Of a stretch of 64,000 nt of DNA, positions 1 to 8,620 are shown one piece after another. The translations under genes were made by a program, and so were the position numbers. Position 1 is the first letter of the stretch. Each line of letters starts with the position of its first letter. The DNA lies in assembly GCA_036265675.1 (NCBI GenBank), contig DATAOP010000047.1, positions 1 through 64,000 of the forward strand, written 5' to 3'. The notes beneath the pieces are model-generated. The model was given only the letters and a program-made list of their open reading frames with translations. It was not told the origin of the DNA and ran no database searches. The DNA is from VRUE01 sp036265675 (lineage in GTDB: Bacteria; Actinomycetota; Thermoleophilia; Solirubrobacterales; 70-9).

Positions 1-477
1 CGGCTCTGGCACGAAATCTGGGACCTGCACGAAGACTTCATCGCCTTTGGGATCAGCTTCGCGGTCATCGCCCGCTTCTGGGTCGTCCACCACCACTTCT
101 TCGGCGAGGTCAGGGCGTTCGACGGCCGCCTGGTCAACCTCAACCTCTTCTACCTCGCCTGGATCGTCCTGATCCCGTTCAGCAGCCGGCTGCTCGGCGA
201 CTACGGAGGCGAGGCGGCGGCCGTCGTCGTCTACGCGGTCAATCTCGCCGGCTGCGTCCTGGTCGGATTCCGGATGAACGCCTACGCCCACAGCGCTGGG
301 CTGACGACGATCGATGACACCGCCCACCGCGAGAACCGGATCCGCGCCGGCTACATCTCCGCGCTCTTCCTGCTCGCGATCCCGGTCGCATTCGTCGCTC
401 CGAGCTGGGCGCCGCTGCTCTGGCTGGCCCTCTTCTTCGACCCGTCCTCGCGGCTCGCCGCGCGCTCCGCCGGCTAG
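1..477 (+). CDS. TMEM175 / DUF1211 family membrane protein (5' end cut by window)
   Basis: The frame is open from base 1 to the stop at 475-477, so the N-terminus lies outside the window. The visible 158 residues hold the TMEM175/DUF1211 pattern: a helix with 'FGISFAVIARFWVVHHHFF', then an acidic/aromatic loop, 'LVNLNLFYLAWIVLIPF' and two more hydrophobic helices. Known members form tetrameric K+ leak channels, so a K+-permeable channel in the cytoplasmic membrane is the inferred role. The gene is convergent with the next lipoprotein gene and the two stop codons overlap by 4 bases. Family assignment is firm; ion selectivity cannot be judged without the N-terminal repeat. Confidence 0.8.
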   Translation, partial: RLWHEIWDLHEDFIAFGISFAVIARFWVVHHHFFGEVRAFDGRLVNLNLFYLAWIVLIPFSSRLLGDYGGEAAAVVVYAVNLAGCVLVGFRMNAYAHSAGLTTIDDTAHRENRIRAGYISALFLLAIPVAFVAPSWAPLLWLALFFDPSSRLAARSAG

Positions 478-875
478 TCCCGTACGGCGAGGAACGCGAC
501 CGAGCGTTCCGGTCGGGCGCAGGTCACGGCCAGCCCGCGGCCGGCGACGGTGGTGAGGCAGCGGAATCCGTCGACGGTGCAGGCGGACCGGGAATCGCCG
601 GCCGCCGGAGCGCATCCCGACCGAGAGGCCCAGCCGGCGGCAACGCTCTTGCCCTTCGAGCAACTGACCCCGGTCACCCGCATCAGCACGGCCGGCTTTC
701 CGGGGCTGAGGCAGGGGCGGGCGCGGATTCCGCTCGGGCCTTCGGCTCCGCTCTGGTGGGCCTCGGACGTTTCCACGCCGCCGGCCGTGGTCTCCGTCGA
801 TTCGCCGGAGCCGCAGCCGGCGACGAGAAGCGCGGCGGCCACCGCGGTCGACAGAATCAGGGTCAGCGTCCTCAT
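474..875 (-). CDS. small secreted lipoprotein, cysteine-rich, unknown function
   Basis: 133 residues. It has a short basic N-terminus, a hydrophobic segment and a lipobox LVAGC with the lipidation Cys at 21, followed by a Ser/Thr/Glu-rich spacer. The mature part has six more cysteines (RPC, VSC, GC, AC, RC, TC), consistent with three disulfides outside the membrane. I recognise no enzyme motif. The ATG (875-873) overlaps the stop of the upstream uracil-DNA glycosylase gene as ATGA, so the two are probably translationally coupled. Similar small Cys-rich lipoproteins are common in actinobacteria. A function in DNA repair is not implied by the coupling. Confidence 0.75.
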   Translation of the reverse strand: MRTLTLILSTAVAAALLVAGCGSGESTETTAGGVETSEAHQSGAEGPSGIRARPCLSPGKPAVLMRVTGVSCSKGKSVAAGWASRSGCAPAAGDSRSACTVDGFRCLTTVAGRGLAVTCARPERSVAFLAVRD

Positions 876-1576
876 CGCGAGGCGACCAACTTACCGGCGC
901 AGGCGAAGATCGCGTCGAGCATCGGCTCGGTCAGCCTGCCGGTGAAGGTGTTCTGCTGGCTCGGGTGGTAGCAGCCGAGCAGGGTCCACTCGCCGACCTG
1001 CGCCTCGGACCCGTGGCCGAAGCGGGGCCTGGGGCGGGGAACCTCGGCGCCGAGCTCTCGCAGCGCCCGCAGCGCGCCGTCCCAGCCAAAGCCGCCGAGG
1101 GCGACGATCGTCCTGCAATTCTCGAGCAGCTCGAGCTCGCGCACGAGGTAGGGCAGGCAGTTGTCGCGCTCGGCCGGCGAGGGCCGGTTCGCCGGTGGCG
1201 CGCAGCGGACGGTGGCGGTGACGTAGGCGTCCTCGAGGCGCAGGCCGTCGTCGCGGTCGACCGCGGTCGGCTGGTTCGCGTAGCCGGCCCGGTGCAGCGC
1301 CGCGTAGAGCCAGTCGCCCGAACGGTCGCCCGTGAACATCCGGCCGGTCCGGTTGGCGCCGTTGGCCGCCGGGGCGAGGCCGACGATCGCGAGCCGCGCC
1401 CCAGGGTCGCCGAAGCCCGCTACCGGTCGCGCCCAATAGCGCTCGCCGCGGAATCGGCGCGGCGGGTCGGCCGCCACCGCCTCCCGCCAGGCGACCAGGC
1501 GCGGGCAACGCCGGCAGGCGTGGATTTCCGCAGCCAGCGCCGCGTCGACCGTCGAGTATGCGATCGGGTCCGCCAT
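872..1576 (-). CDS. type-5 uracil-DNA glycosylase (UDGb family, Fe-S)
   Basis: 234 residues, removing uracil or other deaminated bases from DNA in base-excision repair. Motif 1 is GLAPAANGANRTGRMF at 66-81 and the late HPSQQNTFTG motif is at 204-213; both are typical of family 5 (UDGb). Four cysteines at 21, 24, 125 and 140 match the spacing of the [4Fe-4S] ligands in families 4 and 5. Family 5 lacks the usual catalytic Asp/Asn in motif 1, as here. The start codon is ATG at 1576-1574. A lipoprotein gene follows with a 4-base overlap. No LexA-like box is visible upstream. Confidence 0.92.
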   Translation of the reverse strand: MADPIAYSTVDAALAAEIHACRRCPRLVAWREAVAADPPRRFRGERYWARPVAGFGDPGARLAIVGLAPAANGANRTGRMFTGDRSGDWLYAALHRAGYANQPTAVDRDDGLRLEDAYVTATVRCAPPANRPSPAERDNCLPYLVRELELLENCRTIVALGGFGWDGALRALRELGAEVPRPRPRFGHGSEAQVGEWTLLGCYHPSQQNTFTGRLTEPMLDAIFACAGKLVASR

Positions 1577-1617
1577 GCGGACAAGAATGCAGCCTCGCGC
1601 TTAGGCTTGCGGCGCCC

Positions 1618-2187
1618 ATGGGCAGGTTCGCGACAATCGCACTCCTCCTGATCGTCGTGGTCGTGACGGGCTGCGGCAAGCCCGGCCATGGCGCCGAAAC
1701 GGATTCGCAGAAGGGATCGGACGCGGAAATCCTCAACGCCGCCCTGGGCCAGGAGCTGACGGCGCTCGAGGTCTACACGGAAGGGATGTCGAGGATCGGC
1801 CCCCGGTTCACCCCCGCAGCGCGGCGCCTGCGCGCCCAGGAGCAGGAATACGTGAGCGCGATCGCGAAGGCGATCCGCGGCCTGGGCGGCAGAGCGACGG
1901 CGACCGCCGTCGAAATCGATCTCGGCGAACTGCACAACCAGAGGGACGTCCTCACCCTCGCCTACGAACTCGAGAGCGCTGCGCTCGCGTCGGACATCGA
2001 AGCTGCGCCGCGCCTGTTCAGCGACGCGCCGCGGACGCTCGCCGCCTCGCTGGCGGCGGGCCACGCGCAGCACCTCGTCGTCATCAGGCAGGGTCTCGGC
2101 GCGCCCCTGTCAAAGGCCTTCCCGAAGGCCTTCGACGGCGGCGAAGTTCCGCCTCCGGGTGGCGAAACGCCGCCCCGTGGGGGATGA
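1618..2187 (+). CDS. ferritin-like-domain lipoprotein
   Basis: 189 residues from ATG 1618. A longer in-frame start at 1558 would add residues in front of a perfect signal peptide, so I reject it. Lipobox VVTGC gives Cys19. Residues from about 34 to 165 form helical segments with spaced Glu/His ('QELTALEVYTEGM', 'RAQEQEYVSAI', 'AAGHAQHLVVI'), resembling a ferritin-like four-helix bundle (DUF4439-type). Whether it binds a di-iron centre is unclear. The tail is Pro/Gly-rich and its DNA (2137-2174) forms an imperfect inverted repeat with 7-base arms. A TAGGCT box lies 10 bases before the ATG. The MMPL gene follows after 7 bases. Confidence 0.7.
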   Translation: MGRFATIALLLIVVVVTGCGKPGHGAETDSQKGSDAEILNAALGQELTALEVYTEGMSRIGPRFTPAARRLRAQEQEYVSAIAKAIRGLGGRATATAVEIDLGELHNQRDVLTLAYELESAALASDIEAAPRLFSDAPRTLAASLAAGHAQHLVVIRQGLGAPLSKAFPKAFDGGEVPPPGGETPPRGG

Positions 2188-2194
2188 TCCCGCC

Positions 2195-4423
2195 GTGACC
2201 GGTCCGCTCTATGAGATCGGGCGCTTCTGCTCCCGGCACCACTGGCCGACGATCGCGGTGTGGCTGGTGGTCGCCATCGTCCTCGTCTTCATCAGCCAGC
2301 AGTCCGAAAACCGGACGAACGACAACCTGACGCTGCCCGGAACCGACTCGACCGCGGCGACCGAACTGCTCGAAGACAATCTGCCCGCCCAGGCATACGG
2401 CAACAACCCGCTGGTGATCAGGTCGCGGCAGGGGAAGCTGACCGAACCGGCGGCGAGCGCCGCGGTCGGCAAGACGGTCAAGCGCCTGGAAGGGATGCCC
2501 GACGTCCTCTCGGCGATCAGCCCGCTGAGCAAACAGGGCGTGAACTTCCTCAGCAAAGACCAGACGATCGGCTACATCCCGGTCTATCTCAGGGTCGGGC
2601 CCGGTGAACTGACCGAAGATCAGGCCGAAGGCGTGCTCGAAGCCGGCGCTCCGGCCGAAGCCGCCGGCCTCGACGTCTCGGTCGGGGGCTACGTCGGCTC
2701 GCAGCTCTCCAAACCCTCGACCGAGGTTAGCGAGGCGATCGGCCTCACCGCGGCCGTGATCATCCTCCTGTTCGCGTTCGGGACGGCGACGGCGATGATG
2801 CTGCCGATCCTCTCGGCCGTGATCGGCCTCGCCTGCGCGCTCTCGATCATGAGGATGCTGGAGAGCGTCGTCCAGATGCCGAGCGTCGCCGCGACCCTGG
2901 CGACGATGATCGGCCTCGGGGTCGGCATCGACTACGCGCTGTTCATAGTCACCCGCCACAAACTCCAGCTCCGCGACGGGATGGAGCTGCGCGAGTCGAT
3001 CGCGAGGGCGACGGCCACGGCGGGAGGTGCGGTGGTGTTCGCCGGCTTCACCGTCGTGATCGCCCTCTGCTCGCTGGCCTTCGCCGGCATCCCCCTGGTC
3101 ACCACCCTCGGGTTCACAGCAGCGATCGCGGTCGTCACCGCGGTTGCCGCGGCGACGACGTTGTTGCCGGCGATGCTCGGAGCCCTCGGCCCGCATATCA
3201 ACTCGCTTCGGGTCAGCTTCGGCCGCACCCACCCCGATGACCGCAAACCGCACGGCTGGCGGCGCTGGGCGCAGGCCGTCTCCGAGCGTCCCTGGCCGGC
3301 GGCGATCGCGGCCACCGCCGTCCTCCTCATCCTCGCGATCCCGCTCCTCCAGCTGCAGCTGGGCCAGAACGACATCAGCGCCCTGCCGAAGGAAACGACC
3401 GCCCGACAGGCATACGAAGGGCTGACCGAGGGCTTCGGCCCCGGCTACAACGGCCCGCTCCTAATCGCCTCCGAATTCAGCTCTCCCGCCGAAGCGAAAC
3501 AGGTCACGCCGGCGCTCCAGAAAGCGGTCGACGGAGCCGGTGACGTCGCCGCGGTCAGCGAAGCGGACTTCGACAAGCAGGGGACCGTCTCGGTCTTCTC
3601 GGCGATCTCCAAATCGGCTCCGTGGAAGGAGGACACCGTCAACCTCGTCAGCGAACTGCGCTCGACGACGATCCCCGGCGCCCTCGCCGGCAGCCAGGCC
3701 AACGCCTTCGTCGGCGGCCAGACCGCCGGCTACATCGACCTCGCCTCGCAGATCTCGGACAAGCTGCCGCTGATGATCGCGATCGTCGTCCTGCTCGCCT
3801 TCATCGTCCTGATGATCGCCTTCCGCTCGGTGCTGGTCCCGGCCAAGGCGGCGGTGATGAACCTGCTCTCCGTTGCCGCCTCCTACGGCGTCCTCACCGC
3901 CGTCTTCCAGCTGGGCTGGCTGCACTCGCTGATCGGGCTCGACCACGCGATACCGATCGTCAGCTTCGTGCCACTGCTGATGTTCGCGATCCTGTTCGGC
4001 CTCTCGATGGACTACGAGGTGTTCCTGCTGACCCAGATGCGGGAGCACTACAAGCAGACCGGTGACGCCAGGGAGGCCGTGGTCGAAGGGCTCGCCAACA
4101 CCGGCAGGGTGATCACCTCGGCCGCCGCGATCATGGTCTGCGTCTTCACCAGCTTCGTCCTCAACGGCAACCCGCTGGTGAAGGAGTTCGGTGTCGGCCT
4201 CGCGGTCGCGATCGCGATCGACGCGACGATCGTCCGCTGCCTGCTGGTGCCGGCCGTGATGGTCCTGCTCGGCGAGCGCGCCTGGTGGCTGCCCTCGTGG
4301 ATGGACCGGCTGCTCCCTCACATCAGCATCGAGGGGGAGGAATACTTTGCGCAGCGCGACGCCGCGGCGACCAAACAGGTTGTCGAGCCCAAGCCCGCGG
4401 GTACCGCTTCCTCAAGCGACTGA
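2195..4423 (+). CDS. MMPL/RND-family membrane transporter
   Basis: 742 residues from GTG 2195. GTG codons at 2159 and 2177 are also in frame, but the homologous N-terminus begins 'TGPLYEIGRFCSRHHWP', and GGGGGAT sits just upstream of 2195. The layout is one N-terminal helix, a large extracytoplasmic domain, five helices, then the same again, as in MmpL/SCO-type exporters. The conserved 'GLGVGIDYALFIVTRH' (first half) and 'LFGLSMDYEVFLLTQM' (second half) carry the Asp-Tyr pairs of the proton relay. Probable substrate is a lipid or hydrophobic compound. pgsA starts 3 bases downstream. A second MMPL gene lies at 56998-59139. Confidence 0.88.
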   Translation: MTGPLYEIGRFCSRHHWPTIAVWLVVAIVLVFISQQSENRTNDNLTLPGTDSTAATELLEDNLPAQAYGNNPLVIRSRQGKLTEPAASAAVGKTVKRLEGMPDVLSAISPLSKQGVNFLSKDQTIGYIPVYLRVGPGELTEDQAEGVLEAGAPAEAAGLDVSVGGYVGSQLSKPSTEVSEAIGLTAAVIILLFAFGTATAMMLPILSAVIGLACALSIMRMLESVVQMPSVAATLATMIGLGVGIDYALFIVTRHKLQLRDGMELRESIARATATAGGAVVFAGFTVVIALCSLAFAGIPLVTTLGFTAAIAVVTAVAAATTLLPAMLGALGPHINSLRVSFGRTHPDDRKPHGWRRWAQAVSERPWPAAIAATAVLLILAIPLLQLQLGQNDISALPKETTARQAYEGLTEGFGPGYNGPLLIASEFSSPAEAKQVTPALQKAVDGAGDVAAVSEADFDKQGTVSVFSAISKSAPWKEDTVNLVSELRSTTIPGALAGSQANAFVGGQTAGYIDLASQISDKLPLMIAIVVLLAFIVLMIAFRSVLVPAKAAVMNLLSVAASYGVLTAVFQLGWLHSLIGLDHAIPIVSFVPLLMFAILFGLSMDYEVFLLTQMREHYKQTGDAREAVVEGLANTGRVITSAAAIMVCVFTSFVLNGNPLVKEFGVGLAVAIAIDATIVRCLLVPAVMVLLGERAWWLPSWMDRLLPHISIEGEEYFAQRDAAATKQVVEPKPAGTASSSD

Positions 4424-4426
4424 CCG

Positions 4427-4984
4427 ATGTTCCCTCTGAACCTGCCCAACGCGCTGACGCTGCTGCGCATCCTCGCGGTGCCGGTGGTCGTCGTCGCCCT
4501 GCTCGGCGAGACGCCCAACGGCGACGCTCTCGCCGCCGGCGTCTTCGCGCTGGCGGCGCTGACCGACGGGCTCGACGGCTACTTCGCCCGCTCGCGCGAC
4601 GCGGTCACGACCTTCGGCAAGCTGATGGACCCGATCGCCGACAAGCTGCTGATCGCCGCCGCGCTGGTCTCGCTCGTCTCGCTCGACCGTCTCGCGGCCT
4701 GGGTGGCGATGGTGATCATCGCCCGCGAGTTCGCGGTGACCGTGATGCGCGCGGTCGCGGCCGAGCGCGGGATCGTGATCTCGGCCAGCTGGCTCGGCAA
4801 GGTGAAGACCGTGCTCCAGATCGCCGCCGTCTTCGCCCTGATCGCCGCCGACCCGTCCCCGACCTGGGTCGACGTTCTCGTCTACCTCGCGGTCGCCGCG
4901 ACCCTGATCAGCGGCGCCGACTACTTCTTCGACCTGCGCCGGCGGCTCAGGTCGCCGGAGCCTCCAGCCACTCGCGCTTCGTGA
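4427..4984 (+). CDS. pgsA: CDP-diacylglycerol--glycerol-3-phosphate 3-phosphatidyltransferase
   Basis: 185 residues, integral membrane. It transfers a phosphatidyl group from CDP-diacylglycerol to glycerol-3-phosphate, the committed step to phosphatidylglycerol. The full CDP-alcohol phosphotransferase signature is present with exact spacing: D47, D50-G51, A54-R55, G64, D68, D72. The N-terminus 'NLPNALTLLRI' and the length match PgsA rather than phosphatidylinositol or cardiolipin synthases, although the branch within the superfamily is inferred from similarity. It starts 3 bases after the MMPL stop. Its 3' end overlaps the convergent folE2 by 38 bases. Confidence 0.9.
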   Translation: MFPLNLPNALTLLRILAVPVVVVALLGETPNGDALAAGVFALAALTDGLDGYFARSRDAVTTFGKLMDPIADKLLIAAALVSLVSLDRLAAWVAMVIIAREFAVTVMRAVAAERGIVISASWLGKVKTVLQIAAVFALIAADPSPTWVDVLVYLAVAATLISGADYFFDLRRRLRSPEPPATRAS

Positions 4985-5951
4985 GGTGATGGCGCTGGTG
5001 CTCGCCGCCCTCTAGCTCGTCGCGGAGGTCCTCGAGCTTGCCGTAGCGCTCGGCGACCACGTTGTGACGGTGGATCGTCTCGAGGTTCTCCTGGCGCGCC
5101 ATCACGAACGCCTCGCCGGGAAGGTCGGGATAGCCCTCGATCACCTGCCGCAGCATCTCTCGCACGCAGTCCTCGACGAAGCGGGGCTGGGCATGGGCCT
5201 TCTCGACGACCGCGAGCTCGTCGGGGCGCTTCATCAGCTCGTAGATCTCCGAGCTCATCGAGCTCTCGACGATCCGCAGCAGCTCGGGAGCGTCGATCCA
5301 GGTCGGCCCTCCCTCCGGGCAGCCGATGTGGAGGGTGCCGATCCCGCGCTGGTTGTGGGTCGCGATCGGCACCGCCTCGATCGCAGTCTCGATCTGCTCG
5401 GCGTCGAAGCCGCCCTCGGCCAGCCTTTCGCGGGCAACGCCGGCGACCATCTCCTGGGCGCAGGGGCAGGCCGTCATGCCCTGGGCCTGGACCCCGGTCA
5501 GCGTCCGCGTCCCGCGCAGCGATGCGACCGCGGTCCCGAACAGGGAGTAGATCTCCTGGGTCTGGATCCCGCTCTTGGGGGTCGTGACCGTCTGCGGGTA
5601 GCGCGCGGTGACCGAGACCTCGGCCCGCAGCCCGCCCTGGCGCTCGCGGACGTTCTCGGCGATGTGGCCGGCGAGGATCTCGGCGCGGAACGCCTCGCCG
5701 AGCACGACCTCGTCGATCGCCTCGGCGACGATTTCCTCGAAGCGGGACATGTGGACGCCCGCCTGGCGCGGATTGAGGTCGACGAAGCACTCGAAGTCGG
5801 CGTGGTAGAGGTTCTCGTTGCCGTCGGTCTCGACCCGGATCACCTTCTCGACGCCGGTGACGCCGACCCGGGAGAGACTGACCATCGTCTCCGGCGTCGA
5901 GGACTGGACGTCGGTGGGTGTCGCGGCGATCGCGCTCGGGTGGGTCGCCAT
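4947..5951 (-). CDS. folE2: GTP cyclohydrolase FolE2 (type IB)
   Basis: 334 residues, converting GTP to 7,8-dihydroneopterin triphosphate, the first step of folate synthesis. Family marks are 'GVHMSRF' near 65-71, 'ACPCAQEM' with Cys162/Cys164, and 'THNQRG' at 198-203 with His199; these belong to the COG1469 enzyme, which is unrelated in sequence to FolE and not strictly zinc-dependent. Start ATG 5951: upstream in-frame codons continue into the rpoD promoter region and have no homology. A TAATCT box at 5960-5965 lies 8 bases from the ATG, suggesting a very short or absent leader. It is divergent from rpoD. Confidence 0.92.
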   Translation of the reverse strand: MATHPSAIAATPTDVQSSTPETMVSLSRVGVTGVEKVIRVETDGNENLYHADFECFVDLNPRQAGVHMSRFEEIVAEAIDEVVLGEAFRAEILAGHIAENVRERQGGLRAEVSVTARYPQTVTTPKSGIQTQEIYSLFGTAVASLRGTRTLTGVQAQGMTACPCAQEMVAGVARERLAEGGFDAEQIETAIEAVPIATHNQRGIGTLHIGCPEGGPTWIDAPELLRIVESSMSSEIYELMKRPDELAVVEKAHAQPRFVEDCVREMLRQVIEGYPDLPGEAFVMARQENLETIHRHNVVAERYGKLEDLRDELEGGEHQRHHLTKREWLEAPAT

Positions 5952-5959
5952 GACGAACA

Positions 5960-6007
5960 AGATTAGTGGGCGGCCGGTCTTGGCGGTCAGGGATTTCTCC
6001 CTATACT
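5960..6007. promoter_or_regulatory. divergent promoters of rpoD (+) and folE2 (-)
   Basis: For rpoD, TTGGCG (5980-5985) and TATACT (6002-6007) are separated by 16 bases, the best sigma-70 pair in the window; it leaves a leader of about 50 bases. On the opposite strand TAATCT (5960-5965) sits 8 bases from the folE2 ATG, with a weaker CTGACC 19 bases further up. The two promoters overlap, so the genes may compete for polymerase. Confidence 0.6.
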
Positions 6008-6065
6008 TCGGCGAGGCCGGAGCGTTGGGGCCGGCCCCCGGATTGGGAGAGGTTGCACCGGAGGC

Positions 6066-7205
6066 ATGGAGATCGAGTCGTTGGAGTCCGTCCCCGAGGG
6101 ACTGGAACAGGATTCGGGTGCGCTGCCGTTCGCAGACCAGGAGGAGCTGCGGGGCCTGATAGCGCTGGGCCGCGAACGCGGCTATCTCACCTTCGAGCAG
6201 ATCGCCGCGACGCTCGAGGAGGTCGAGGTGACGAAGGAGCAGGTCTCCGGCCTCCACGCCCACCTGGTCGAGAACGGCGTCGACGTGATCGCCGAAGACG
6301 GCGTCAGCGCCTACAAGGAGCAGCGCGAAGAGTCGACGAACGGGCAGCCGAAGAAACCCGAGCTCGACCTGACGATCGAACCGAGCCTCGACTCACTGCG
6401 GCTCTATCTGCGTTCGATCGGCAAAGTCGACCTGCTGACCGCCGCCCAGGAGGTCGAGCTTGCGAAACGGATCGAGCGCGGCGACATGCTCGCCAAGCGG
6501 CAGATGGTCGAGGCGAACCTGCGCCTCGTCGTCTCGATCGCGAAAGGCTATCTCGGGCGCGGGCTGAGTTTCCTCGACCTGATCCAAGAGGGCTCGCTGG
6601 GCCTGATCCGGGCGGTCGAGAAGTTCGACTACCGTCGCGGCTACAAGTTCTCCACCTACGCGACGTGGTGGATCCGCCAGGCGGTGACGAGGGCGATCGC
6701 CGACAAGGCGCGGACGATCCGGATCCCCGTCCACATGGTCGAGAAGCTGAACCGGGTCGCCCACGTCGAGCGCCAGCTGGTGCAGCGCCTCGGCCGTGAG
6801 CCGGAGGCGGCGGAGATCGCGGTCGAGCTGCGCTGGCCGCTCGGCGACGTGCGGGAGATCCTGCGCGTCGCGCAGCTGCCGGTCTCGCTCGAGAAGCCGG
6901 TCGGCGACGAGGACGAGTCCGAGCTCGGCGACTTCGTCGCCGACGAAGCCGTCGCCGAGCCGTTCGAGGAGGCCAGCGAACACCTCCAGAAGGAGGGCGT
7001 CAGAAAGGCGCTCGACGCGCTGCCCGAGCGTGAGCGGCAGGTGATCGAGCTGCGCTACGGCCTCTCTGGGCTCGAACCGTTGACGCTCGAGGAGGTTGGC
7101 CGCACCTTCGGCGTCACCCGCGAGCGGGTGCGCCAGATCGAGAACAGCACGCTGAAAAAGCTGCAGCGCCTGCCCGAGGCGCAGATGCTGCGCGAGACCG
7201 GCTGA
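6066..7205 (+). CDS. rpoD: primary RNA polymerase sigma factor (RpoD/SigA)
   Basis: 379 residues. The order is a region 1.1-like N-terminal domain (to about 80), region 1.2 'SLDSLRLYLRSIGKVDLLT', regions 2.1-2.4 containing 'DLIQEGSLGLIRAVEKFDY' and 'FSTYATWWIRQAV' (-10 recognition), region 3 'RIPVHMVEKLNR', and region 4.2 ending 'GVTRERVRQIENSTLKKL' (-35 recognition). All are full-length, so this is a group-1 housekeeping sigma, slightly shorter than most actinobacterial ones because the acidic N-terminal extension is reduced. ATG 6066 follows GGAGGC closely. It is transcribed away from folE2. Confidence 0.95.
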   Translation: MEIESLESVPEGLEQDSGALPFADQEELRGLIALGRERGYLTFEQIAATLEEVEVTKEQVSGLHAHLVENGVDVIAEDGVSAYKEQREESTNGQPKKPELDLTIEPSLDSLRLYLRSIGKVDLLTAAQEVELAKRIERGDMLAKRQMVEANLRLVVSIAKGYLGRGLSFLDLIQEGSLGLIRAVEKFDYRRGYKFSTYATWWIRQAVTRAIADKARTIRIPVHMVEKLNRVAHVERQLVQRLGREPEAAEIAVELRWPLGDVREILRVAQLPVSLEKPVGDEDESELGDFVADEAVAEPFEEASEHLQKEGVRKALDALPERERQVIELRYGLSGLEPLTLEEVGRTFGVTRERVRQIENSTLKKLQRLPEAQMLRETG

Positions 7206-7250
7206 GCCCACCCCGGACCTTTCGGCGTCCCGCCCTCGTATGGGGGGTGG

Positions 7251-8069
7251 ATGACGGGATCGAGAGGATCGAAGCTGCTCTCCGCGGTTGTGGCAATCGC
7301 CGCGTTGGGGGCCTCAATGCTCGCCGCGGTCTCGCCGGCGAGCGGCCTCCCGCCAGTCGCCGAATCCGAAGCCGAGCCGGGGATCAGCATCACCGGCATC
7401 GGGTTCGCGAGATCGCGGGCCGACCGCGCCTCCTCGGCCGATCCCACGGCCGTCGCCCGAGCGGTCCGCAACGCCCGTAGCCGCGCCGGGACGATCGCAC
7501 GGGCGCTGGGCCTGCGGGTCGGGGAGGTCGAAAAGGTCGAGCTTCGGCAGCTGAGCCAGTTTGGGGAACGCAGCTCGGCCGGCATCGCCGGCGCGGCGGC
7601 GACCGTCAGGTTCGCGATCGTCGGCGGCGCGACCGACGCCGAAGGCGCGCTTGACGTCGAGGCATACGGCGCCGCCTCGGCCCCGGTCAGGCCGGCCGAC
7701 CCGGACCGCAGCCGGCCGATCAAACGCGCGGTGCTCGCCGCCCGTCGCCGGGTGACGCCGGAGGCGGCCGTCTCGGCGCGTGGCAACGCCGCCACCGCGG
7801 CCCGCTCCGCCGGCCTGGCGCTTGGCCAAATCGTCTCGATCGCCGAAGCCCCCGCTCCCTACTACGGGTACGGGTCGTCGTTCTACGACGCGGCGCTGGG
7901 GTCGTTCGGTCCCGGCCGGTTCTGCGGGTTCTACCGGCGAGCGGTGATCCGCCCCGACCCGAAGACCGGCGTCCCGCGTGTGGTCAGGCGCGTCCCGAGG
8001 CGCAGCTGCACCTTCCAGACCAGGTACAGCCTCAATCTCGAGGTCGGCTATCTGGCGCGGACGCGCTAG
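7251..8069 (+). CDS. exported SIMPL/DUF541-like protein
   Basis: 272 residues with an N-terminal signal peptide (hydrophobic 11-27, cleavage near 'ASGLP'). The mature protein starts 'ISITGIGFARSRADRA' and later has two halves in which an Ala/Arg-rich helix is followed by 'GLxxGxVxxI' segments, the SIMPL (DUF541) pattern. The C-terminus adds Arg/Cys-rich residues ('RRVPRRSCTF'). DUF541 proteins are periplasmic or surface proteins of poorly known function. GGGGGGTGG immediately precedes the ATG. The 3' end overlaps the convergent oxidoreductase gene by 4 bases. Confidence 0.7.
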   Translation: MTGSRGSKLLSAVVAIAALGASMLAAVSPASGLPPVAESEAEPGISITGIGFARSRADRASSADPTAVARAVRNARSRAGTIARALGLRVGEVEKVELRQLSQFGERSSAGIAGAAATVRFAIVGGATDAEGALDVEAYGAASAPVRPADPDRSRPIKRAVLAARRRVTPEAAVSARGNAATAARSAGLALGQIVSIAEAPAPYYGYGSSFYDAALGSFGPGRFCGFYRRAVIRPDPKTGVPRVVRRVPRRSCTFQTRYSLNLEVGYLARTR

Positions 8070-8524
8070 GCGGGGTCGAGCACGAAGACCGCGATGTCGC
8101 GGTGGAGCTTCTCGGCGTATTCGTCGAACCCCGAGTACTGGACGTTGTGCTTGCGCCAGAGCTCGGCGCGCTCCTCGCCCTCGGCGATCCGCGCGCGAAC
8201 CCGCTGCTTCCGGTCACCGACCTCGACCTCGGCATCGGGGTTCGCCTTCAGGTTCAGCGACCAGGCGGGCGTCTTCGAATTGCCGGCGTTGGTGTTGATG
8301 ACGACCAGTCGCCCCTCGTCCTCGAGATAGACGACGGGGCAGGTCCGCAGCTGCCCCGATTTGCGGCCGGTCGTCGTCAGCAGCAGGACGGGCGCCCTCC
8401 CGACCTTCCCTCCGAGCCGCCCGCGCGAGAGCCGGTACAGCGGGGTGTTGAGCTTCCCGATCCAACGCAGGCCCGTCGCCCCGAGCGACATCGAGAGGCG
8501 CGAGTAGAAACGGTCGCTGGGCAT
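8066..8524 (-). CDS. deazaflavin (F420)-dependent nitroreductase-family protein
   Basis: 152 residues of the split beta-barrel Ddn family. Diagnostic segments are 'VLLLTTTGRKSGQLRTCPV' (phosphate-binding of F420) and 'NAGNSKTPAWSLNLKANPDAEVEVG', close to M. tuberculosis Ddn and relatives. These enzymes reduce quinones or nitro compounds with F420H2; the substrate here is unknown. A GATACT box (8532-8537) lies 7 bases before the ATG, suggesting a leaderless message, and a perfect palindrome (8560-8582) lies just upstream as a likely operator. Confidence 0.85.
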   Translation of the reverse strand: MPSDRFYSRLSMSLGATGLRWIGKLNTPLYRLSRGRLGGKVGRAPVLLLTTTGRKSGQLRTCPVVYLEDEGRLVVINTNAGNSKTPAWSLNLKANPDAEVEVGDRKQRVRARIAEGEERAELWRKHNVQYSGFDEYAEKLHRDIAVFVLDPA

Positions 8525-8559
8525 CGGCGCGAGTATCTCACCGGCCAGTATGTGGCGCT

Positions 8560-8582
8560 TTACCGGTCATATGCACCGGTAA
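8560..8582. promoter_or_regulatory. perfect palindromic operator candidate
   Basis: TTACCGGT (8560-8567), 7-base spacer CATATGC, ACCGGTAA (8575-8582). Eight-base arms match exactly. It lies 36 bases upstream of the deazaflavin oxidoreductase ATG and before tRNA-Tyr, a position expected for a TetR-like repressor of the oxidoreductase. No TetR gene is nearby, so the regulator would act from elsewhere. Confidence 0.55.
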
Positions 8583-8620
8583 GTCGCCCCACCCCGAACC
8601 TCTAGAATCGCCTGGTCTCC

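Noticed and set aside
2084..3253. Long minus-strand open frame opposite the MMPL gene
   Set aside because: Asp/Arg/Gly-rich composition with no helices or motif, fully overlapped by a well-conserved membrane protein.
7207..7250. Terminator after rpoD formed by CCACCCC and GGGGTGG
   Set aside because: The loop is about 27 bases, there is no T-run, and the 3' arm is placed as the ribosome-binding site of the next gene.
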